Shown here: one piece after another, positions 18,927 to 27,340 of the stretch
Layout: each line of letters starts with the position of its first letter
Numbering within the stretch: the stretch's first letter is position 1
DNA from: Barnesiella viscericola DSM 18177
GTDB taxonomy: Bacteria; Bacteroidota; Bacteroidia; Bacteroidales; Barnesiellaceae
Direction: 5' to 3'
DNA: 64,000 bases
Assembly (NCBI RefSeq): GCF_000512915.1
Contig: NZ_CP007034.1
Coordinates: 186,001-250,000, forward strand
Notes under the pieces: model-generated
Told to the model about the DNA's origin: nothing
Database searches by the model: none
Seen by the model: only the letters and a program-made list of their open reading frames with translations
Position numbers and translations under genes: made by a program

Positions 18927-19655
18927 TTACCTTTTTAATGGGAGAGCCGATTCGATAATCTCGTAAGACTGCTTCATCAGTTGGTCCATGTCATGCCCTT
19001 CATTCTCATGAGGATAGATAGGAGGGTGTATGGTCAGGACAATTTTACCGGGTTTGAAGTTGTAGGTCGTGCGGGGCATGACGGAAAAAGCGCCGTCGAT
19101 AGTCAAGGGGACTACCGGGAGCGAAAATTCCACAGCCAGCTGAAAGGCTCCACGTTTGAAGGGACGCATGGCACCGGTCCAGGTGCGGGCACCTTCGGGA
19201 AATACGACGAGCGACATGCCGCCTTTCAAGGTATCTTCGGCCTTTTGCAGGGTCCCTTTCAAGTGTCCGGGGGTGGAGTTGTCGACAAAGATATGTCCGG
19301 CCGCAGCACAGGCGCTTCCTACAAACGGAATGTTGCGCAGGCTCTTTTTCATCATCCACTTGAAATTATGGTTCAGATACCCGTAGATGAGAAATATGTC
19401 GTAGGCTCCCTGGTGGTTGGCTACAAAAACATAGGAGGTGTTCTTGTCGATATTTTCGCGGCCTCGTACCTCGATACGCACGAGAGAGAAGATACATACC
19501 AGCCGCGACCAGATGTGTGCCGGGTAGTAGCCCCATACGTTACCGTTGCCCAACCGGCACCCGATCAGTGTAATGAGAGCCGTAAGTATGGTGAAAACGA
19601 GGAGAATGGGCATGGCAATGAGCCACTGGTATAGGAATGTAAGGATACGTAGCAT
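18927..19655 (-). CDS. plsC: 1-acyl-sn-glycerol-3-phosphate acyltransferase
   Basis: The 242-residue membrane-associated acyltransferase makes phosphatidic acid from lysophosphatidic acid. It has an N-terminal hydrophobic region (residues 5-35), the HX4D catalytic motif at His81-Asp86 (NHQGAYD), and the FPEGART motif near residue 155 that contacts the glycerol phosphate. Length is normal. A TATCTTTG box at 19690-19697 lies 34 bases upstream. It is a single-gene unit between tRNA-Gln and the rprXY pair. Confidence 0.93.
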   Translation of the reverse strand: MLRILTFLYQWLIAMPILLVFTILTALITLIGCRLGNGNVWGYYPAHIWSRLVCIFSLVRIEVRGRENIDKNTSYVFVANHQGAYDIFLIYGYLNHNFKWMMKKSLRNIPFVGSACAAAGHIFVDNSTPGHLKGTLQKAEDTLKGGMSLVVFPEGARTWTGAMRPFKRGAFQLAVEFSLPVVPLTIDGAFSVMPRTTYNFKPGKIVLTIHPPIYPHENEGHDMDQLMKQSYEIIESALPLKR

Positions 19656-19689
19656 GTGTGTCTGTTTTTTGGTTGATATAGTTTGATTG

Positions 19690-19697
19690 CAAAGATA
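19690..19697 (-). promoter_or_regulatory. plsC promoter -7 box TATCTTTG
   Basis: Minus-strand TAnnTTTG match 34 bases upstream of the plsC ATG. Confidence 0.5.
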
Positions 19698-19800
19698 GTG
19701 TTCCCTGAGGGAGAAACAAACTTTGAAGCGATTTCTTTGTGATGGAATCTGTTTTTTGTGGTTCCTGGGAGAGCCGTATTGTGAGTTTGTATGGAGAAAA

Positions 19801-19829
19801 AGAAAGGCGGCCTGTAAAGCCGCCTTTCT
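19801..19829 (-). terminator. Terminator of rprX-rprY
   Basis: Perfect inverted repeat AGAAAGGCGGC / GCCGCCTTTCT, followed on the minus strand by TTTTTCTCC; it starts 16 bases past the rprY stop. Confidence 0.8.
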
Positions 19830-19844
19830 TGGTATAGGTTTGGA

Positions 19845-20561
19845 TTATTTCGTCTTGGCTTCAACATCGGGAGCGATGAGCTTGTAGCCTTTGCCGTGGA
19901 TATTGATGATTTCGATCGAGGGATCATCTTTGAGGTGTTTACGCAGTTTGGTAATGTAAACGTCCATGCTGCGGGCATTGAAATAGTTGTCGTCGATCCA
20001 GATGGTTTTGAGGGCGAAGTTCCGTTCGAGAATCTCGTTGACGTGAGCGCAAAGGAGGCTGAGCAACTCCGACTCCTTCGTGGTGAGCTTGGTGCTCTTG
20101 TCGTCGATGGCGAGAACCTGTTTCTGGGTATCGAAAGTGAAGCGGCCAATCTTGTACATGGTCACCTCTTTGCCCTTCTTGCCTTTTACACGACGCAAGA
20201 TGGCTTCGATACGGAACACGAGCTCTTCCATGCTGAACGGCTTGGTGATATAGTCGTCGGCACCGATTTTGAAACCTTCGAGAATATCTTCTTTCAGCGA
20301 TTTGGCAGTCAAGAATATGATGGGGACTTCACCGTTTACGGTACGAATCTCTTGTGCCAGCGTGAAGCCGTCTTTTTTGGGCATCATCACGTCGAGTACG
20401 CACAAGTCGTATTTGCCTTTGAGAAATGCCTTGTATCCGCTCTCTCCGTCTGAGAAGAGGTCGGCGGCATAGCCCTTAGCTTGCAAATACTCTCTCAACA
20501 GCATGCCAAGATTTTCATCATCTTCGCATAGTAGAATACGCAATCTTTCTTCCATAATCAT
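19845..20561 (-). CDS. rprY: OmpR-family response regulator RprY
   Basis: A 238-residue regulator: receiver domain with phospho-acceptor Asp57 (YDLCVLDVMMP), the acidic pair CEDDE, and Lys in ITKPF, then a winged-helix DNA-binding domain ending with KLRKHLKDD and INIHGKGYKLI. Sequence and pairing match the RprX/RprY system first described in Bacteroides fragilis. The ATG overlaps the rprX stop by four bases; an in-frame ATG six bases in (MEERLRILL) is an alternative start. It acts as a cytoplasmic transcription factor; its regulon is not visible here. Confidence 0.9.
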   Translation of the reverse strand: MIMEERLRILLCEDDENLGMLLREYLQAKGYAADLFSDGESGYKAFLKGKYDLCVLDVMMPKKDGFTLAQEIRTVNGEVPIIFLTAKSLKEDILEGFKIGADDYITKPFSMEELVFRIEAILRRVKGKKGKEVTMYKIGRFTFDTQKQVLAIDDKSTKLTTKESELLSLLCAHVNEILERNFALKTIWIDDNYFNARSMDVYITKLRKHLKDDPSIEIINIHGKGYKLIAPDVEAKTK

Positions 20562-22099
20562 TTGTTTTTTATTAGTGGTAGTGTTATTATAAATGTCGAA
20601 CCTTGATTCAATTCGCTCTCTACGCGAATGTCGCCTTTGAGGTCGGTGATGATTTTGTGGACGTAGGCCAAACCCAGTCCGAATCCTTTCACGTCGTGGC
20701 GATTGCCCGTAGATACACGATAGAACTTATCAAATATTTTTTTCAAGTCTTCCCGTTTGATGCCGATACCGTTGTCGCGAATCGATATTTCCACCTTGTC
20801 GCCGATGGTGCGGGTGCGGATAAAGAGCGACAGCGGTACTTCCTCACGGCGGTATTTCACCGCGTTGTCAAGCAGGTTGAAAATGACGTTGGTAAAGTGC
20901 ATCTCGTCGACCGATACGATAGCGTCCTCGGCTTCGAGGTCGGCATCGATGACACCGCCATATTTCTCGACTTTGAGTTTGAAGGTGCTCATCACGCTGG
21001 TTACGATGTCGTTCACGTCGACGTTGTGCAACTTCATGAGGGTCTTCTGTCGGTCGAACATCGACATTTGGAGCACCTTCTCGACCTGGAACCGCAACCG
21101 CTTGGTCTCGTCGTTGATGACTCCCGATATGTGCTGGAACAGCGCCGGACTCTTGGCCACCGAGGGGTCGTTGAGCATCTGTGCCGCCAGCGAGATGGTC
21201 GAGATGGGGGTCTTGAACTCGTGCGTCATGTTGTTGATGAAATCGTTTTTCATCTCGGTGAGCTTCTTTTGACGGAAGGCCACGATGATGGTAAACAGGA
21301 AGGTGACCAACAAGATGAAGGTAAAGGCAAACGAGGGTATCATGAATTTGACCGAACTCGATATGTAGTTACGCTTCGTGGGGAAGTAGACCTTCAAGTA
21401 GTTGATACGAGCCGGAGGATCGTTGGGGAAGATGGCTTGTGTAAAGAGATTCCCCTCGATTTTCGGGTCGTACTGGTTGGAACTATACAGGATTTTGTCG
21501 TTCTTGTTATAGATGGCAAACTGGAAGGGGAGGTTGAGCCCGTTGTTCTCAAACTCCGATTTCAGATAGGTTTCCAGTTTCTTGATGTCGATACGCTCCA
21601 TCACGGGTCGGGTGCTGGCCTTGCTTAGCATATTGAGAATCACCTCGTTAAGCAATCCCTTTTGATAAAGGTATTGTCCTTTGCGGGCCTCCTGCATGTT
21701 GCGGTAGGTGCTGATGAGCGTATTGTGGTCTTTGGGACGAGGCGCGGCCGGCGTGATGATGGTGCTGGTCTGCTCTCTGAACGAGAAACTGGCCACACTT
21801 CCGTCGGGCGACACGATCGAAAACTGGTGATGGGTAGAGATATCCTGCTGGTCGTTTCGCTGTTCATACGACGCGAGCATCTTTTTCTCCTCCTCTTCCA
21901 GGTATTCGTCCAGATAACGTTGGGTTTCGTCGAGTTCGAGGCTGGTCGATACCGCATACAGGCTGCGCTTGACGGCCTCGGTAAATTGCTCGTTTCTCAT
22001 CTTGATCATGTTCTCCATATACATGATTTGTATATAGAGCAACCCGATAAAGGTGAGTGCCATGATTACGGCCAGTAACCAAATCGTCGACTTTTTCAT
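20558..22099 (-). CDS. rprX: Sensor histidine kinase RprX
   Basis: A 513-residue inner-membrane kinase: first membrane helix at residues 6-28, a long periplasmic sensor region to about residue 255, second helix (FMIPSFAFTFILLVTFLF), then HisKA with phospho-acceptor His in NMTHEFKTPIS, and an HATPase_c domain with N box (NLLDNAVKYR), DNGIGI and GFGLGLAYVHKI. It transfers phosphate to RprY, encoded immediately downstream with a 4-base overlap. A TAAATTTG box lies about 63 bases upstream of the ATG. Confidence 0.9.
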   Translation of the reverse strand: MKKSTIWLLAVIMALTFIGLLYIQIMYMENMIKMRNEQFTEAVKRSLYAVSTSLELDETQRYLDEYLEEEEKKMLASYEQRNDQQDISTHHQFSIVSPDGSVASFSFREQTSTIITPAAPRPKDHNTLISTYRNMQEARKGQYLYQKGLLNEVILNMLSKASTRPVMERIDIKKLETYLKSEFENNGLNLPFQFAIYNKNDKILYSSNQYDPKIEGNLFTQAIFPNDPPARINYLKVYFPTKRNYISSSVKFMIPSFAFTFILLVTFLFTIIVAFRQKKLTEMKNDFINNMTHEFKTPISTISLAAQMLNDPSVAKSPALFQHISGVINDETKRLRFQVEKVLQMSMFDRQKTLMKLHNVDVNDIVTSVMSTFKLKVEKYGGVIDADLEAEDAIVSVDEMHFTNVIFNLLDNAVKYRREEVPLSLFIRTRTIGDKVEISIRDNGIGIKREDLKKIFDKFYRVSTGNRHDVKGFGLGLAYVHKIITDLKGDIRVESELNQGSTFIITLPLIKNK

Positions 22100-22161
22100 T
22101 TTGTTTGCCTCTCTGTCTTTTGTCCAAAACTTCGGTAGAGTGTTTATTTACATCATTTGTG

Positions 22162-22169
22162 CAAATTTA
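22162..22169 (-). promoter_or_regulatory. rprXY promoter -7 box TAAATTTG
   Basis: Minus-strand TAnnTTTG match about 63 bases upstream of the rprX ATG in an AT-rich gap. Confidence 0.45.
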
Positions 22170-22275
22170 TTACATAAACACCGATTCCGACGTTTTTGTT
22201 TTATTTTATGAAAACCTAAAAAATGAGTGTCGTTTAACACTTAACCGCAAATTTAACAAACAAATGTTTATATGC

Positions 22276-22308
22276 AAAAAAGCCGCTGGGAAAAACCAGC
22301 GGCTTTTT
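22276..22308 (-). terminator. Terminator of the EF-G paralogue gene
   Basis: Perfect 13-bp stem AAAAAGCCGCTGG / CCAGCGGCTTTTT with a short A-rich loop, 24 bases beyond the stop codon at 22332. Confidence 0.85.
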
Positions 22309-22331
22309 AATTATTTAACAAAACAAGACCG

Positions 22332-24491
22332 TTATTCGTCGGTTTGTTCGGCTTCGTAGGCTTTGAGCAGTTTCTCCTGTACGTCGGAGGGTACCAGTTC
22401 GTACGAGGCAAACTTCATCGAGAACGAAGAGCGTCCGCCGGTAATCGAACTGAGGGCGGTCGAGTAGGACGACATCTCTTTCAAGGGAACCTTGGCCGTA
22501 ATCTTCTCGAATCCCTTTTCGCTCGACATACCCATGATGATGGCACGGCGCCCTTGCAGGTCGCTCATCACATCACCCATGACGTCCGAGGGAGTAAGCA
22601 CTTCTACATCATATACCGGTTCGAGAATCTTGGGACCGGCGTTGCGGAAGGCTTCGCTGAATGCGTTTCGTCCGGCCAGACGGAAGGAGATTTCATTCGA
22701 ATCTACCGGGTGCATCTTACCGTCGTAGATACATACCCGCACATCACGGGCGTATGAACCGGTGAGGGGACCTTGCTCCATACGGTCCATCAAACCCTTG
22801 ACGATAGCCGGGATAAAGCGGGCATCGATGGCTCCACCCACGATACAGTTGCACACCACCAGTTTGCCACCCCATTCGAGGTCGATGGTCTGGGTATCGC
22901 GCACGTTCATGCGGTACTCCTGATTGTTGAAGCGATATACATCGGGAGCCGGCATACCTTCGTAATAAGGCTCTACAATGAGGTGAACCTCGCCAAACTG
23001 TCCGGCGCCACCCGATTGTTTCTTGTGACGGTAGTCGGCACGAGCCGCCTTGGTGATGGTTTCGCGGTAGGGAATACGGGGTTCGATAAACTCAACGGGG
23101 AGTTTGTCGTTGTTTTCGATACGCCATTTGAGCGTGCGCAGGTGGAACTCGCCCTGTCCCGAAACAATTGTCTGTTTCAACTCCTTGGATTGCTCAACCA
23201 GCCAGGTGGGATCCTCCTCGTGCATGCGGGTGAGAATCTCGCTCAGTTTCTCGGCGTCCGATTCGTTCACCGGCTTGATGGCTCGCTGGTATTTGGGTGC
23301 CGGGTATTTGATGAAGTCAAAATGGTATTCGCAACCTTTGGCGTTAAGAGTATTGCCGGTGCGCACATCTTTGAGTTTTACCGATGCGCCTATGTCGCCA
23401 GCCACGAGTTCATCGACCGGAGTCCGTATCTGGCCACACACGCAGAAGAGTTGAGCCAATCGCTCGCGTCCGTCGCCACGGTCTACATTGATCAAGTCGT
23501 CACCCTGGTGTACGGTACCCGACATCACTTTGAAATAGGATACCTCGCCGATGTGCGGCTCGACCGTCGTCTTGAAGCAGAAGAGGCTCGTGGGGCCGTT
23601 GGCATCGGGAGCCACCTCTTCGCCGGCCGTATTCACGGGCTTGGGCATCTCCGATACGAAGGGAACCACGTTGCCGAGGAACTCCATCATACGGCGCACT
23701 CCCATGTCGCGCAGAGCGCTCACGCAGAACACCGGGTAGATGCTGCGGGTAATCAACCCCTTGCGGATACCTTCGCGCATCTCGTCCTCGGTCAGAGAGC
23801 CTTGCTCAAAGAATTTTTCCATCAGCGTCTCGTCGTTTTCAGCAGCGGCTTCGACCAGTTTTTGATTCAACTCCCGGGCTTTTTCCATTTCGCTCTCGGG
23901 AATGTCCGATATAGTGGGCTTGCCACCCTCGGGTGACCAGCTATACATTTTCATCAGGAGAACGTCGATCATGGAGTTGAACGACGGCCCGCAACTGAGC
24001 GGGTATTGTACTTGCACGATTCGATTACCGAATGTCTCGCGCATTTGGTGGATTACGTTTTCGTAATCGGCCTTTTCGCCGTCGAGTTGGTTCATGGCGA
24101 AAAGAATGGGTTTGTTCAGGTTCTCGGCAGTACGGAAGATGTTTTGGGTCCCCACCTCGACTCCATATTGCGAGTCGATAACGATGACTCCCGTATCCGT
24201 TACGTTGAGGGCGGTTATGGCGCTACCCACGAAGTCGTCGGCTCCCGGGCAGTCGATCACGTTGAGCTTCTTTCCTAAAAATTCGGCATAAAAAACTGTG
24301 GAAAATACCGAGTAGCCATACTCTTTTTCCACAGGGAAATAGTCCGATACGGTGTTTTTACCTTCGACGGTCCCGCGGCGTTTTATGACACCACACTCGT
24401 AGAGCATAGCTTCTGCGAGGGTGGTCTTACCCGAGCCTTTGCTGCCCAACAGGGCAATGTTTTTGATTTCGTGAGATTGGTAAACTTTCAT
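22332..24491 (-). CDS. fusA2: Elongation factor G paralogue (EF-G2 type) lacking the catalytic histidine
   Basis: A 719-residue protein with all five EF-G domains: G domain with P-loop GSKGSGKT (16-23) and guanine motif NQLD, domain II, and domains III-V (e.g. YRHKKQSGGAGQFGEV, GGAIDARFIPAIVKG). The switch II motif, DTPGHVDF in canonical EF-G, reads DCPGADDF, so Ala84 replaces the GTPase catalytic histidine. It matches the Bacteroides EF-G2 described as translocating without GTP hydrolysis and needed under carbon limitation and in the gut. An in-frame start at 24539 is rejected; ATG 24491 (MKVYQSHEIKN) gives the family length. The main fusA is presumably elsewhere. Confidence 0.9.
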   Translation of the reverse strand: MKVYQSHEIKNIALLGSKGSGKTTLAEAMLYECGVIKRRGTVEGKNTVSDYFPVEKEYGYSVFSTVFYAEFLGKKLNVIDCPGADDFVGSAITALNVTDTGVIVIDSQYGVEVGTQNIFRTAENLNKPILFAMNQLDGEKADYENVIHQMRETFGNRIVQVQYPLSCGPSFNSMIDVLLMKMYSWSPEGGKPTISDIPESEMEKARELNQKLVEAAAENDETLMEKFFEQGSLTEDEMREGIRKGLITRSIYPVFCVSALRDMGVRRMMEFLGNVVPFVSEMPKPVNTAGEEVAPDANGPTSLFCFKTTVEPHIGEVSYFKVMSGTVHQGDDLINVDRGDGRERLAQLFCVCGQIRTPVDELVAGDIGASVKLKDVRTGNTLNAKGCEYHFDFIKYPAPKYQRAIKPVNESDAEKLSEILTRMHEEDPTWLVEQSKELKQTIVSGQGEFHLRTLKWRIENNDKLPVEFIEPRIPYRETITKAARADYRHKKQSGGAGQFGEVHLIVEPYYEGMPAPDVYRFNNQEYRMNVRDTQTIDLEWGGKLVVCNCIVGGAIDARFIPAIVKGLMDRMEQGPLTGSYARDVRVCIYDGKMHPVDSNEISFRLAGRNAFSEAFRNAGPKILEPVYDVEVLTPSDVMGDVMSDLQGRRAIIMGMSSEKGFEKITAKVPLKEMSSYSTALSSITGGRSSFSMKFASYELVPSDVQEKLLKAYEAEQTDE

Positions 24492-24802
24492 GATATTAAA
24501 GTTTTTAATAAGACAAGTACGCTTACGCGTTTTAAACAAAGCGTTCGCAAATTATGAATTATATTTCGAAAAAGCAACGGTGAGTATTATGTTACAAAAC
24601 ATTGTTTGAAAATCGGCTGACAGCTTTTGTTGCGAGCCGATGCCTCTCGTAAACGGGTCTCCAATATGAGGTTGTTCCCAAGGCCAAAGGAGCCTGTATG
24701 CCGTCGGTCGCCGCGTCCATGTTTTTCGAGGGTGGGGAACAGTAAGGACAGTCTCGATAAAAAAAACTCGGGCGAGAGACCTGTTTTGCCTGCGACTTTC
24801 AC

Positions 24803-24810
24803 TACTTTTG
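24803..24810 (+). promoter_or_regulatory. hemW promoter -7 box TACTTTTG
   Basis: TAnnTTTG match ending 7 bases before the hemW ATG, which would leave at most a base or two of 5' leader. Confidence 0.5.
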
Positions 24811-24817
24811 CAGCACG

Positions 24818-25948
24818 ATGGCAGGAGTTTATATTCACATTCCGTTTTGCGCAAGCCGCTGCATCTATTGCGACTTTTTTTCGTCGACCGATTCGTCGTG
24901 GCGGGGACGCTATGTCGATGCCGTCTGTCGGGAGTGGACGATGCGCCGCCATGAATTGGAGGGCGAGCCGGTCGAGACGCTCTATTTCGGAGGAGGTACA
25001 CCCTCTACACTTATGCCTGCCGAGCGTGAACAGCTGTTCCAAGCACTTGCGGAGGGTATTGATTGGAAGGCTTGTCGCGAGGTGACCTACGAAGCCAACC
25101 CCGACGATGTGACCCCCGAGTTTATCGCTTCGTTGAAAGATACACCGGTCAATCGGTTGAGCATGGGGGTGCAGAGTTTCTCCGATGCCGACTTGTCCTT
25201 CCTGCATCGGCGCCATACGTCCCGTGCGGCGGTCGAGGCGGTGGAACGTTGTTTTGCAGCCGGATACGACAACCTCAGCATCGACCTCATTTATGGCCTG
25301 CCTGGCCAGACAATCGAGGGGTGGCGAGCCAATTTGCGACAGGCTCTGGCCTTGGGTGTGCCGCATATCTCGGCCTACAATCTCATTTACGAGGAGGGCA
25401 CGGCCTTGTGGAGCATGCGCGAACGAGGGCTGGTGAAGGAGTGTGACGAAGAGCTGTCGTTGCAGATGTTCGACGAATTGATTGACCGCCTGGCTGCCGC
25501 CGGGTATGAACATTACGAGACTTCCAATTTTGCCCGCGACGGACGGTATGCTCGTCACAATACCTCCTATTGGAAGGGTACACCTTACCTAGGACTAGGG
25601 GCTGCGGCTCATAGCTATGACGGGCGGACACGTCGTTTTAATCCGGCGTCATTATCCGAATATATCGGTGCGATACAGACTGGACGTGTGGCCTATGCCG
25701 AAGAACGGGAATCGGCCGACAGCCTTTACAACGAACGTATTCTCACCTCGCTGCGCACCTGCTGGGGACTCGACTTGTCGCGATTGAGGGCCGATTTCGG
25801 CGAAGCTCGGGCGCAATATTGCCTCGAACAGGCTCAGCCTCATATCCGTGCCGGCCGCTTGGCTCTCGACGATGGCATATTGCGCATTACGCGAGCAGGG
25901 CTCTTTACCTCCGACGATGTGATGAGTGATCTTTTTTGGGTCGATTAG
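24818..25948 (+). CDS. hemW: Radical SAM heme chaperone HemW-type protein
   Basis: A 376-residue radical SAM protein with the 4Fe-4S cluster motif CASRCIYC (Cys11, Cys15, Cys18) in the context HIPFCxxxCxYCDF, then the LYFGGGTPSTL SAM-binding segment, and a HemN-type C-terminal domain. Proteins of this type were long annotated as oxygen-independent coproporphyrinogen oxidase; those with this N-terminal form are now mostly assigned to heme insertion (HemW). It is a single-gene unit. The -7 promoter box ends seven bases before the ATG, and no upstream in-frame start is seen. Confidence 0.9.
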   Translation: MAGVYIHIPFCASRCIYCDFFSSTDSSWRGRYVDAVCREWTMRRHELEGEPVETLYFGGGTPSTLMPAEREQLFQALAEGIDWKACREVTYEANPDDVTPEFIASLKDTPVNRLSMGVQSFSDADLSFLHRRHTSRAAVEAVERCFAAGYDNLSIDLIYGLPGQTIEGWRANLRQALALGVPHISAYNLIYEEGTALWSMRERGLVKECDEELSLQMFDELIDRLAAAGYEHYETSNFARDGRYARHNTSYWKGTPYLGLGAAAHSYDGRTRRFNPASLSEYIGAIQTGRVAYAEERESADSLYNERILTSLRTCWGLDLSRLRADFGEARAQYCLEQAQPHIRAGRLALDDGILRITRAGLFTSDDVMSDLFWVD

Positions 25949-25991
25949 AGAGCATTGCTTTCTTTCTAGTAACTCTTATCCACACCTCTTT

Positions 25992-26663
25992 TTACAGTTT
26001 CAATTTATATCCCAGCGAGAAAAGGGTATTGAGTTGTTGGGGTGCTTTGCTCATGAGATGCTCTTCCCGCACCTTGCATTCGATAGAGTTCTTTCTATCG
26101 ATGCGGTATTCGACGCCAGCATCGTACCACACGCGATCCATTTGGCCGCTTTGGCTGCCGTTGAGCAGGAGAAAGAGGTCGGCATGGAAGAAAGGCGTCC
26201 ACCGGCTGTTGGGAATAGCATAACTGAACATGAACTTGTTTCGCCACTTGTTCAGCGGGTGTTTGTCACCTATGGTGTAGGTCGATTCAAATCGAGAACT
26301 CAGTGACAGCGACCAGTGACTCACGGGGTAAGAGAAGGTGGCTCCCAGGTGATAGCGGTGCCGGTTCTTATAGGTGCCCGGCGGTGTCTGCTGGTTCATA
26401 TAGTAGTAAAGTACATTCAATTTCAAATGCTTGGGAATCACCGTGTAAGATACCGTAAAGATGGGCATATACCGTTCGTAGTATTTACCCAGGGTCCACA
26501 CGTTTTGTTGCAGTTGCAGATTCACCCGGTCAATCTGTTTCGACAGGGTGAATCCCCACATGGTCCCCACTTCGCTGCTGTATTCCCGGGCGATGGCCGT
26601 CGAGGAGAATCCGGAGATAAGGAAAAGAGCGATGAGAGATGATTTTTTGAAAAATCGTTTCAT
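25992..26663 (-). CDS. DUF2490 predicted outer-membrane protein
   Basis: The 223-residue product has an N-terminal signal peptide (MKRFFKKSSLIALFLISGF, cleavage near AIAR). Regular amphipathic strands with many Trp and Tyr follow, ending in LGYKLKL. Motifs WTLGKYYERYMPIF and YHLGATFSYP fit the DUF2490 family, thought to form outer-membrane barrels of unknown function. It starts two bases after the rlmH stop and is probably co-transcribed with it, though the two have no obvious functional link. Confidence 0.75.
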   Translation of the reverse strand: MKRFFKKSSLIALFLISGFSSTAIAREYSSEVGTMWGFTLSKQIDRVNLQLQQNVWTLGKYYERYMPIFTVSYTVIPKHLKLNVLYYYMNQQTPPGTYKNRHRYHLGATFSYPVSHWSLSLSSRFESTYTIGDKHPLNKWRNKFMFSYAIPNSRWTPFFHADLFLLLNGSQSGQMDRVWYDAGVEYRIDRKNSIECKVREEHLMSKAPQQLNTLFSLGYKLKL

Positions 26664-26665
26664 AT

Positions 26666-27139
26666 CTATTCGTGATGATAAGGTTCGTTATTCAGAATGG
26701 TCATGGCCCGGTAAAGTTGCTCGGTGAAAATAAGCCGAATCATTTGGTGGGAGTAGGTCATCTTGGAGAGCGAAATTTTTTCCTGCGCCGCTTGGTACGC
26801 TCGATTTGAGAATCCGTAGGGCCCCCCCACGACGAAAATCAGCCGCTTGGCTATGTTGGCCATCTTTTTTTCGAGGTACGAGGCAAATTGCAGCGACGTA
26901 AATTCCCGGCCGTGCTCGTCGAGCAGCACCACGTAGTCGCCGGGTTGCAGCGCCTTCAAGATGAGGTCGGCTTCACGCTCCTTCTGCTGGTCGGCGCTGA
27001 GGCTTTTGGTGTTGCGCAATTCGGGAATAACGGTCAACTCAAACGGTACATAATGGGCAAGCCGCTTGCTGTATTCGTCGATACCTTGAACAAAATAAGA
27101 TTCGGTCGTTTTCCCTACGACCAGTAGCACTATTTTCAT
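26666..27139 (-). CDS. rlmH: 23S rRNA (pseudouridine1915-N3)-methyltransferase
   Basis: A 157-residue SPOUT methyltransferase that methylates pseudouridine 1915 in helix 69 of 23S rRNA. The SAM-binding knot is visible as DYVVLLDEHGREFTS, IFVVGGPYGFS and the C-terminal MTYSHQMIRLIFTEQLYRA. Length matches E. coli RlmH (155). A TACCTTTG box ends five bases before the ATG, suggesting a leaderless or nearly leaderless mRNA. DUF2490 follows directly. Confidence 0.95.
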   Translation of the reverse strand: MKIVLLVVGKTTESYFVQGIDEYSKRLAHYVPFELTVIPELRNTKSLSADQQKEREADLILKALQPGDYVVLLDEHGREFTSLQFASYLEKKMANIAKRLIFVVGGPYGFSNRAYQAAQEKISLSKMTYSHQMIRLIFTEQLYRAMTILNNEPYHHE

Positions 27140-27144
27140 AGTGG

Positions 27145-27152
27145 CAAAGGTA
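27145..27152 (-). promoter_or_regulatory. rlmH promoter -7 box TACCTTTG
   Basis: Minus-strand TAnnTTTG match ending five bases before the rlmH ATG; the -33 element is not clear. Confidence 0.5.
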
Positions 27153-27281
27153 CACCTTTTTATGCGGTATTGATAATAATCCGTATAAAAAGAAAATATT
27201 CGAGGTGCGTTGCTCTTGTTGTTGTCACTATTTCATTCCAACAGGGCTGTCTCCATGAACTTTTATAGGCAGAAAAAACAA

Positions 27282-27315
27282 AAGGGAGAGAAGGGTAGTA
27301 ACCCTTTTCTCCCTT
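27282..27315 (-). terminator. Terminator of the type IX cargo operon
   Basis: Near-perfect 15-bp stem (AAGGGAGA.AAGGGT / ACCCTT.TCTCCCTT) with a short AGTA loop; on the minus strand followed by TTGTTTTTT. It lies 26 bases past the stop at 27341. Confidence 0.85.
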
Positions 27316-27340
27316 GTTGGGATATGTACGGCGGTAACAG

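Noticed and set aside
24491-24539. Longer N terminus for the EF-G paralogue
   Set aside because: The extra 16 residues are basic and unlike the family; ATG 24491 gives the usual start just before the P-loop.
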